The notes beneath the pieces were generated by a model. The model searched no databases. It was not told the DNA's origin and worked only from the letters and a program-made list of their open reading frames with translations. The translations under genes and the position numbers were made by a program. From Clostridia bacterium (GTDB lineage Bacteria; Bacillota_A; Clostridia; Oscillospirales; Acutalibacteraceae), in contig JAFQKE010000013.1 of the NCBI GenBank assembly GCA_017397065.1, positions 1-36,285 on the forward strand: 36,285 bases of DNA, read 5' to 3'. Positions 25,408 to 32,887 of this stretch are shown piece by piece. Positions within the stretch are counted from its first letter, which is position 1. Each line of letters starts with the position of its first letter.

Positions 25408-25558
25408 GCTGCATAATATAGAGCCACTGTGTTTTGCAGTAAATATTACACACGTTATGCCGATTGACGGGGCAGGTGACTTTTTGAGCGATGCTTATCA
25501 AAAAGAAAAACCGCCAAAGATGACGCATAACGGAGGAAAAACCTAGGAGGAAAATAAA
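25408..25558 (+). promoter_or_regulatory. Structured leader of rpsB, probable ribosomal-protein autoregulatory RNA
   Basis: CGTTATGC (25453-25460) pairs perfectly with GCATAACG (25525-25532), closing a domain that contains a second perfect 8-bp hairpin, CTTTTTGA (about 25480-25487) with TCAAAAAG (about 25498-25505). The closing stem ends just before two purine-rich ribosome binding sites (GGAGG near 25532 and AGGAGG near 25545). This layout suggests feedback control by S2, as known for ribosomal protein leaders; the specific class is not recognised. The other 180 bp of this gap hold the preceding terminator and the promoter. Confidence 0.5.
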
Positions 25559-26299
25559 ATGGCATCAGTAGTATCTATGAAACAACTCTTGGAGGCCGGC
25601 GTACATTTCGGTCATCAGACCCGTCGTTGGAACCCCAAAATGGCCGAGTATATTTTTACCGAGCGTAACGGTATTTATATTATCGACCTTCAGAAAACCG
25701 CAAAGAAGTTAAACGAGGCTTATGCTTTTGCTCGTGATATCGCAGCTGCTGGCGACGATATTCTTTTTGTTGGTACCAAAAAGCAGGCTCAGGATTCCGT
25801 TAAGGAAGAGGCAATCAATTGCTCTATGCCTTACGTAAATGCTCGTTGGCTCGGCGGTATGCTCACAAACTTCCGTACCATCCGTCGTAGAATTGAGCGT
25901 TTAAATCAGCTTCGCACTATGGAGCAGGACGGTACTTTTGAGCTCCTTCCCAAAAAGGAAGTTATCAAACTTAATTTAGAGATTGAAAAACTTGAGAAAT
26001 TCCTTGGCGGAATTAAAGAGATGAAGAAAATCCCCGGCGCAATGTTCATTGTTGACCCCAGAAAAGAAAGAATCGCAGTTCAGGAAGCTAAGAAGCTTGG
26101 CATCCCGATTATTGCTATTGTTGATACCAACTGTGATCCTGATGAGATCGATGCAGTTATCCCCGGTAACGATGACGCTATCCGTGCCGTTAAGCTTATC
26201 GCTAATACAATTGCTCAGGCTGTTATTGAAGGTCGTCAGGGCGAGCAGACCGCTCCCGAGGCTGAGGCAGAGGAAGCTACCGAAGAGGCAGCAGAATAA
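25559..26299 (+). CDS. rpsB: 30S ribosomal protein S2
   Basis: The 246-residue protein shows typical S2 sequence: [55 protein letters not shown] and the [13 protein letters not shown] region, plus a Glu/Ala-rich C-terminal tail. It is part of the small ribosomal subunit. The ATG at 25559 follows AGGAGG. It is co-transcribed with tsf, a gene order conserved in most bacteria. Confidence 0.97.
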   Translation: MASVVSMKQLLEAGVHFGHQTRRWNPKMAEYIFTERNGIYIIDLQKTAKKLNEAYAFARDIAAAGDDILFVGTKKQAQDSVKEEAINCSMPYVNARWLGGMLTNFRTIRRRIERLNQLRTMEQDGTFELLPKKEVIKLNLEIEKLEKFLGGIKEMKKIPGAMFIVDPRKERIAVQEAKKLGIPIIAIVDTNCDPDEIDAVIPGNDDAIRAVKLIANTIAQAVIEGRQGEQTAPEAEAEEATEEAAE

Positions 26300-26335
26300 T
26301 TTTTAAACTTACTAATTTAATTGGAGGAAATAAAA

Positions 26336-27439
26336 ATGGCATTTACCGCTAAAGACGTACAGGCCCTCCGTGAGAAAACCGGTTGCGGCATGATGGACTG
26401 TAAAAAAGCATTAGTAGAAACCGATGGCGATATGGATGCAGCTGTTGAGCTCTTAAGAGAAAAGGGACTTGCTTCTGCAGCTAAGAAGGCTAGCCGTGTT
26501 GCAGCAGAGGGTATTGTTGCTACATGTTCAGACGCTACAGCAGGCGCTATTGTAGAGCTCAACTGCGAAACAGACTTCGTTGCTAAGGGCGCTCCTTTCA
26601 TCGAGCTTTCTGCTAAGGTTGCTAAAACAGTTCTTGCTGCAAAACCCGCTGATGTTGAAGCTCTTCTTGCTACAAAAGCAGTAGATTCAGACAAAACTGT
26701 TGAAGAAGAAGTTCAGGAAGTTTTCCTTGCTCTTCGTGAGAATATGAAGGTTAGAAGATTTACTGTTGTTGAAGGTCATACAGCAACCTATATCCACGCA
26801 GGCGGTTCAGTAGGTGTTATCGTTGCATTCAATACAGATGATGCAACTGCAGCAAAAACTGAATTTGCAGAAATGGGTAAAAACATCGCAATGCAGGTTG
26901 CAGCTATGAATCCTGAATATCTCAGCAAGAGTGATATGTCTGCAGAGGAGCTTGCTAAGATGGAATCTATCACTGTTGATAGTGCTCTCAACAAGCCTGA
27001 TTCACTTCCTATCCCCATCCTCACAACCCTTATCAATGAGGCTATTGACAGCAAGAAGTGGAACGATGAAGATATCAATGTTTATCAGGGTCTTGACCAG
27101 AAACAGAGAAAGAACTTCGTTAACTTCATTTCTAAGGAAGCATATGCAACTCTCGTTGAGATTGCTGTTGCTCACAAGGCTGAAATTACCGAGAACAAGA
27201 TTTTTGGCGGACTCGTTCAGGGTCGTATTGCAAAGCAGCTTAAGGAAGTTTGTCTTCTTGAACAGGCATTTGTTCGTTCAGACCTCTTTGATGGCGATGT
27301 AAAGGGCTATGTAGCATCAGTTGCTAAAGCTCTCGGTGCAGAGCTCAGCGTTGCAAGCTTTGTTCGTTTTGAAAAGGGCGAAGGAATTGAAAAACGTTCT
27401 GATAACTTTGCAGATGAAGTTGCAAGTATGATTAAATAA
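26336..27439 (+). CDS. tsf: Elongation factor Ts with an internal insertion
   Basis: The 367-residue protein is the guanine-nucleotide exchange factor for EF-Tu. The N-terminal UBA-like part (VQALREKTGCGMMDCKKAL), the TDFVA contact motif (80-84), HAGGSVGV (154-161) and KEVCLLEQAFV (303-313) are clear. The protein is longer than the usual 280-310 residues. Between the MNPEYLSKSDM segment and GRIAKQLKEVCLLEQ, about residues 212-288, there is extra sequence beyond the short linker of other EF-Ts proteins. The ATG at 26336 is chosen because GGAGG lies at 26323-26327. It ends at a strong terminator. Confidence 0.95.
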   Translation: MAFTAKDVQALREKTGCGMMDCKKALVETDGDMDAAVELLREKGLASAAKKASRVAAEGIVATCSDATAGAIVELNCETDFVAKGAPFIELSAKVAKTVLAAKPADVEALLATKAVDSDKTVEEEVQEVFLALRENMKVRRFTVVEGHTATYIHAGGSVGVIVAFNTDDATAAKTEFAEMGKNIAMQVAAMNPEYLSKSDMSAEELAKMESITVDSALNKPDSLPIPILTTLINEAIDSKKWNDEDINVYQGLDQKQRKNFVNFISKEAYATLVEIAVAHKAEITENKIFGGLVQGRIAKQLKEVCLLEQAFVRSDLFDGDVKGYVASVAKALGAELSVASFVRFEKGEGIEKRSDNFADEVASMIK

Positions 27440-27457
27440 TTTTTAGTTATTATCTTT

Positions 27458-27488
27458 TATTCCCCCAATTTTTTGGGGGAATATTTTT
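27458..27488 (+). terminator. Terminator of rpsB-tsf
   Basis: TATTCCCCCAA pairs with TTGGGGGAATA, followed by TTTTTAT, about 20 bp after the tsf stop. Confidence 0.9.
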
Positions 27489-27516
27489 ATATAAACATTG
27501 CAGGTGTCATGGTGAT

Positions 27517-27565
27517 ATTTGCAATGTTTTTTCGTATTCATTTGCAATGAAATTGCAAATATAAT
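27517..27565 (+). promoter_or_regulatory. Tandem ATTTGCAATG operator and -10 of the triple-esterase gene
   Basis: ATTTGCAATG occurs at 27517-27526 and again at 27540-27549 (23-bp period); an inverted partial copy AATTGCAAAT follows at 27550-27559. TATAAT at 27560-27565 begins 20 bp after the start of the second copy, so that copy covers the -35 position. The same arrangement stands before the gene at 32888. Confidence 0.65.
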
Positions 27566-27609
27566 ATGTTATTATATAAGTACAAATATATTTTTTAGGA
27601 GGAGATATA

Positions 27610-30600
27610 ATGAAAAAGTTATTGTCAGTTTTATTGGTTGTTTGTTTATTTATAACAACTGTTTTTTCTGCTCATGTTTATGCAGATACAACAGGTTATG
27701 ACCTTACAACCAAAACGCTTACTATGCCTGAGCTTGCAGGCAAGTACAAAACACAGGGAAGAACCGTTTTAAAGGACGATATTCTCTTAGCACATTATCC
27801 TGCAACGGGTATTGAGTTTAACGCCTATTGTAGCGGTGATGTTTCTGTTACATTTAATGTAATAAAGCTCCATTCTGACGATCAGGCTGTCCTTGATGAG
27901 TTTGGTGGCTGCTATTTTACGGTTATTATTGATGGAGTTAGACAGGAAAGAGATGTTTGCAAAATCACTACAACCGGTGACGTAACAATAACTATTGCTG
28001 AAGCTTTAGAGCTTGGTGAACACAACTTTAAAATCTACCGTCAAAATGAAATTACCCACGCCTATTTAGGCTTCAAAAGCATCACTTTAAGCGGTGAGCT
28101 TTTAGATGCTCCTCAAAATAAAGATACCTATATAGAATTTGTTGGTGCATCACAGTGGGGCGGTTGGGGAGCCATTGGTGATAACGCTATTGATAAAACA
28201 TATTCTTCTATGCCGATTTATCAGGATGTTACCCAGGGGCTTACCTATTTAACCGCTGAGCATCTTGATACCGACTGGTCGGTTGTATCTGTTGCAGGTA
28301 TGGGTGCTTATTGGGGTGGTCAGACTATGAACACCGTTTATGATTATGTAGGCTATTATAATGATAAGAATACTCTTTATGATTTTGCCCGTCAGCCTGA
28401 CTATGTTGTTATTGGCCTTGGTACCAATGATGTAAGCAAAGCGGAAGAAAACGGCAAAACCGAAGATGATATTTACGAAGCATTTGATTATTTTATAAGA
28501 CGTATGCGCATGAAAAATCCTAATGCTAAAATCATTTGGGTGCACGGTATGATGACAAATGCAGTAGATAAATATGTTGAAAAGGTTGTGACCGATTTAG
28601 GTGGAGCGGAATACGGCGTGTATAACGTTAAGGTTACCCAGAATAACGATGGTGCCAGTAGCCACCCCTCTGCGGAAGGCCATGCAGTTATGGCAGAAGA
28701 GCTTTCTGCCTTTATTGAATCCATTAAGGATGATACCTTTAAATCAGAATTACCTAAAAAGGCAGAGGCTCCCGACGCCGAAGGCGAGGTTATAATTGAA
28801 TCTGATTTTAGCTCTACCACAAACTGGACTAAACGCACTCCTGCACAGGTTGCCTATATGGATGAAGATAATGACGGAGTAAACGATTTTGCCCGTCTTA
28901 CCGGTTTAAGTACAGCTAACGTAGCACTTAGAAGCACCCCGGGTCAGGTTATTCCCGGCAATGATTATGAGCTTTCTTTCTACGCCCGTATACCTGAGGA
29001 GAGTAAAGCTTTCCATACCGATACATATAAGAATTATCCACTTTTTGTTATTTATCAACCAACATTAAACAGTGATGGAACTCAGGTTACAGATAACCAT
29101 TCGACAGGTAAAAATGAATATTCTTACAGTTATTCAAATGGTACAACCCTTACCCGTCGTACAGATTTAATTTCAACCTGGCAAATCAGTGGTGAATTTG
29201 CTCCATATAACAGAAAAGGTTATTCGATGTTAGATTCAACTCATGACATCGTTTGTGCACACGTGAGTCCTGATGAAGTTTATAAAGATTGGACAAAGGT
29301 AACCGTTAAATTCACCGCATCTGCATCTGATGATAATGACGGAGCTCAAACAATTGCTCTTTATTTTGCATTAAATAAGAGCACAAATATGGCGGATTGT
29401 ATGTTCGATATAAAGGACGTTAGAATGGTAAACACAAGCTATGTAGCCCCCGAAGAAAGCGAGCCGGGCGTTGTTTTCTCTGAAGGCTTTGAAACCTTGT
29501 CAGATGTAACAACTGTTATTAAAAACGGCACAACCTCCACTTGGCCAAAATACCAAATTACAGAGGAAGATGCCGCAACAGGCAACAAATCTGCTAAAGT
29601 ATTTACACCATATAATGTTTCATATATTCCTTTAGATAAAAGCAAGCTTGTAGAAAATTCAGAGTATGAGTTTTCTATAAATTGGAAGATGCTTGAATAT
29701 ACTGAAACTAAAGCCCGTCAGTTAAGATATTTAAGACTGGCAGGTTGGAACCCAAGTACGGGTGAGACAGTAAAAAGTGCCTCAACAAATATCGGCGGAA
29801 TCCATACAGCAACAAACGCAACGGGTGATTGGATAAACACCAGCTTTAAATTTACCATAAGCGATTTAGATGCTTATGAAGAGTTTATAATAAAGTTTGA
29901 TTGTACTTCAACGCCAAACACTTCCGGAAGCTCCTACACTCAGGCAGAGGATTCAATTTATATTGATGACATTAAGCTTGTTGGTGAAGTAAAAGAGCAG
30001 GTGGAAGGTGAAGTTTTGTTTAATTCTGACTTCTCAAGTAGCACAAAATGGGTTCGAAGTAATGCCACAAGGGCTACATATATGGATGAAGACTCAGACG
30101 GTGTAAACGATTATTGCCATTTTAATACCGGCGATACCGCTAAAGCCGCTTATGTTTACAGCGAACCGGCTACACTAGTTCCCGGTAATCAGTATGAGCT
30201 TAGCTTTTATGCACGAGTTCCAAGTGAGAGTGCCAGCTATGTTGCCGATACCATCAAGCTCTATCCTAAGATTGCCATTTATCAACCAACCGTAGATTCT
30301 GAAACCGGCAAGGTTACAGACGGTCATAAAGAGGGTCAAAACGAGTATGCATATAGCGGTAACGGCGATACAACTATAATTAGACGTACTGCATTTACTT
30401 GGGATTGGACTATTGGTGATTCCGCACCCTATACAGTAACCAAATATTCAATCTTTGGTTCCCAACACTATAGCATTTGTAATGATGCTTCTCCTAATGA
30501 GGTTTATAAGGATTGGGTTAAATTAACCGCTACCTTTACAGCTATTGATGATGATAACAATAAAGGTAATCAGGTTGTTGCATTCGCATTTGGGCTTCCA

Positions 30601-32703
30601 AAAGGTATTGCTAATATGCAACTTGATATTAAGGATGTTAAACTTATAGAGAAATTTACCGAAGTCTCTGATGACGATGAAGAAAATCCATCCTTTACTA
30701 TTCCTGATTTGGTAGGAAAATACAAAACACAAGGCAGAACGTCAATTATAAACGATATTCTTATGGTTGATTATTCTGCTTCAGGTATTGAATTTTCGGC
30801 CGAGTGCGAGGGCAGTGTTTCTGTAACTTTTAATGCAACAAAGCTTACAAGTGGTGATGAAGGCGGTTGTTATTTCACTGTTATTGTTGATGGAGTTAAA
30901 AAGGCAAGAGATTTTTGTCACATTACCGCTACCGGTGATACCACAGTTACAATTGCAGAGAATCTCACTTACGGTACTCATACCTTCGAAATTTATCGTC
31001 AAACCGAAATTGAGCGTGCTACTATCGGTATTAAATCAATAAATTTATCAGGCGAGTTTCTTCCTGCACCGCAGTATAATGATATGTATATTGAAATTAT
31101 AGGTGATTCTGCGGTTACCGCTTATGGTAATCTTGGCGAAAACGGGGTTGTAAGCAAAGAATCAGCACCTTTGCCTAAGTATCAGGATGTAACGCAGGGC
31201 TATGCGTATCTTACTGCAAGAGAACTTGGTGCTGATTGGTCTATCGTCGCACAGCAGGGCAGAGGCGCTAAGTACGGATTTACAACCGAGAATTTGCAAG
31301 ATATTTATCCCAAACTACGTTATAATAAGGATAAAACCACAGATTATGATTTTGCACGTGAGCCCGACTATGTTATTGCCGCACTCGGCACAAATGATTT
31401 GTATACTTATAATAAATCTGACTATACAGACCCGGTAGCAACACTTGCTGATGTTAAAGCCGGATATAAGGAAATGCTCGCTCTTTTGCGTGAGAAAAAT
31501 CCTAATTCAATAATTATTTGGGCAGGTATCGACTATGAACCGGAGCTTGAAGTACTTGCCAAAGAGGTTGTTGCTGAAGCAGGCGGTGAGCAAAAGGGCT
31601 ACTATTCAGTTAAACTTACAGCTGATAAATTAGGTGGTAACTCTCATCCATCCGCCGCATCACATATTACAATGGCAGAAGAGTTAAGTGCATTTATAAA
31701 AGAGGTTGATGAGCAAAATAATTTTGCTACAGGTGACCTTAATGATGATGGTGTATTTAACCTTAAAGACCTTGTTAAATTAGCACAGCACGTAGCCGAT
31801 TGGGAGAATCTTAATATTAAAACACTTGCGACTGATGTAGATGGCGATAAAACGGTAGATCTTAATGATGTTACCCATTTAGCAAAATATCTTGCTGGCT
31901 GGAATGTAGAGTTTGGTGGTGATATGATGGATTATACCTCCGGTTTAACCGGCGTTGTAAATAAAAGGGTTACTAATTATGTAAGCAGTGATGGACTAAA
32001 AATGCCGTACACATTGCTTGTACCAAAAAATTACAATAAAAATATAGAATATCCTGTTGTTATGTTCTTCCATGGTGCAGATGCCAAGGGTACCTGTAAT
32101 GTAAAGCCTATTCAAAAGTTAGAGCCTTTTTATGATACTGATGCCAAAACTATGAGTGAGGCAATTGTTTTAATACCACAGTGTGTTAATAAAGAAGATG
32201 CAGCTACAATGGGTCAGTATACCAAACCCGGTTGGTGGAGATATAAAGATGATGGTAAGGGAACTCTTGATGTTGCTATGGAGCTTTTAGAAAATGAAGT
32301 TTTAGCCAAATATAACTGTGATTCTAACCGTTTCTATGTAATGGGACTTTCTATGGGCGGTGAAGCTACATGGAAGACTTTAGAAAAGTATCCCGAAAAA
32401 ATCGCCGCCGCAGTAGCTATTTGCGGTTCCAATCGTGGCAATGATCTGAGTGCCGGTGATTCTACCGATTTTGAAGATGCAACCAAAATAAAGGATGTAC
32501 CTATTTGGATGTATCACGGTACCGAAGATCAGGATGTTCTTGTTTCTGTTTCTGAACAACGTTATGACAATCTTATTGCCGCAGGTGCTGAGAATGTAAC
32601 ATTTACAGTTCTTGAAGGCTATCCCCATAATGTTTGGAGCTATGCCGCCGCAGATGCCGAGATGATTAAGTGGTTGTTTAACCAGAATTTAAAAAACCGA
32701 TAA
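27610..32703 (+). CDS. Giant secreted esterase: CE2-like, three binding modules, CE2-like, dockerin, CE1-like
   Basis: The 1697-residue protein has a signal peptide (1-25, VYA-D). Module 1 (about 30-385) is CE2-like, a small beta domain plus SGNH domain: S181 in VGASQ, N273 in LGTND, H352 in SSHPS. Three jelly-roll modules follow (about 393-610, 618-795, 800-1015); the first and third are near copies (PGN-YELSFYAR). A second CE2-like module (about 1025-1365) has S1167 in IGDS, N1262 and H1346. A dockerin (1375-1437; DLNDDG and DVDGDK loops, AGW ends) precedes a CE1-like alpha/beta hydrolase: S1581 in GLSMGG, D1640, H1673 in YPHNVW. CE2 enzymes are deacetylases; CE1 includes feruloyl and acetyl-xylan esterases. 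The chain should strip several ester groups from glycans outside the cell, possibly on a cohesin scaffold. Confidence 0.85.
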   Translation: MKKLLSVLLVVCLFITTVFSAHVYADTTGYDLTTKTLTMPELAGKYKTQGRTVLKDDILLAHYPATGIEFNAYCSGDVSVTFNVIKLHSDDQAVLDEFGGCYFTVIIDGVRQERDVCKITTTGDVTITIAEALELGEHNFKIYRQNEITHAYLGFKSITLSGELLDAPQNKDTYIEFVGASQWGGWGAIGDNAIDKTYSSMPIYQDVTQGLTYLTAEHLDTDWSVVSVAGMGAYWGGQTMNTVYDYVGYYNDKNTLYDFARQPDYVVIGLGTNDVSKAEENGKTEDDIYEAFDYFIRRMRMKNPNAKIIWVHGMMTNAVDKYVEKVVTDLGGAEYGVYNVKVTQNNDGASSHPSAEGHAVMAEELSAFIESIKDDTFKSELPKKAEAPDAEGEVIIESDFSSTTNWTKRTPAQVAYMDEDNDGVNDFARLTGLSTANVALRSTPGQVIPGNDYELSFYARIPEESKAFHTDTYKNYPLFVIYQPTLNSDGTQVTDNHSTGKNEYSYSYSNGTTLTRRTDLISTWQISGEFAPYNRKGYSMLDSTHDIVCAHVSPDEVYKDWTKVTVKFTASASDDNDGAQTIALYFALNKSTNMADCMFDIKDVRMVNTSYVAPEESEPGVVFSEGFETLSDVTTVIKNGTTSTWPKYQITEEDAATGNKSAKVFTPYNVSYIPLDKSKLVENSEYEFSINWKMLEYTETKARQLRYLRLAGWNPSTGETVKSASTNIGGIHTATNATGDWINTSFKFTISDLDAYEEFIIKFDCTSTPNTSGSSYTQAEDSIYIDDIKLVGEVKEQVEGEVLFNSDFSSSTKWVRSNATRATYMDEDSDGVNDYCHFNTGDTAKAAYVYSEPATLVPGNQYELSFYARVPSESASYVADTIKLYPKIAIYQPTVDSETGKVTDGHKEGQNEYAYSGNGDTTIIRRTAFTWDWTIGDSAPYTVTKYSIFGSQHYSICNDASPNEVYKDWVKLTATFTAIDDDNNKGNQVVAFAFGLPKGIANMQLDIKDVKLIEKFTEVSDDDEENPSFTIPDLVGKYKTQGRTSIINDILMVDYSASGIEFSAECEGSVSVTFNATKLTSGDEGGCYFTVIVDGVKKARDFCHITATGDTTVTIAENLTYGTHTFEIYRQTEIERATIGIKSINLSGEFLPAPQYNDMYIEIIGDSAVTAYGNLGENGVVSKESAPLPKYQDVTQGYAYLTARELGADWSIVAQQGRGAKYGFTTENLQDIYPKLRYNKDKTTDYDFAREPDYVIAALGTNDLYTYNKSDYTDPVATLADVKAGYKEMLALLREKNPNSIIIWAGIDYEPELEVLAKEVVAEAGGEQKGYYSVKLTADKLGGNSHPSAASHITMAEELSAFIKEVDEQNNFATGDLNDDGVFNLKDLVKLAQHVADWENLNIKTLATDVDGDKTVDLNDVTHLAKYLAGWNVEFGGDMMDYTSGLTGVVNKRVTNYVSSDGLKMPYTLLVPKNYNKNIEYPVVMFFHGADAKGTCNVKPIQKLEPFYDTDAKTMSEAIVLIPQCVNKEDAATMGQYTKPGWWRYKDDGKGTLDVAMELLENEVLAKYNCDSNRFYVMGLSMGGEATWKTLEKYPEKIAAAVAICGSNRGNDLSAGDSTDFEDATKIKDVPIWMYHGTEDQDVLVSVSEQRYDNLIAAGAENVTFTVLEGYPHNVWSYAAADAEMIKWLFNQNLKNR

Positions 32704-32714
32704 GTTTTAATACC

Positions 32715-32750
32715 AAAAACCTTGACAATTTACGTTGCCAAGGTTTTTTT
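32715..32750 (+). terminator. Terminator of the triple-esterase gene
   Basis: AAAAACCTTG pairs with CAAGGTTTTT and runs into seven T residues, 12 bp after the stop codon. Confidence 0.9.
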
Positions 32751-32794
32751 ATAATATTCATAAATATTTCAAAAAGCAAAAGCGTTATGTGGAT

Positions 32795-32842
32795 ATTTGC
32801 AATGTTTTTTGTAAATATTTGCAATGGAAATAAAGGTATAAT
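32795..32842 (+). promoter_or_regulatory. Tandem ATTTGCAATG operator and -10 of the 836-residue esterase gene
   Basis: ATTTGCAATG occurs at 32795-32804 and 32817-32826 (22-bp period). TATAAT at 32837-32842 starts 20 bp after the second copy begins, exactly as in the region before 27610. In both cases the first copy lies 93 bp before the ATG. A second TATAAT lies at 32847-32852. Confidence 0.65.
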
Positions 32843-32887
32843 ATGTTATAATACTATTGAAAATATATATTTTTAGGAGGATATATT

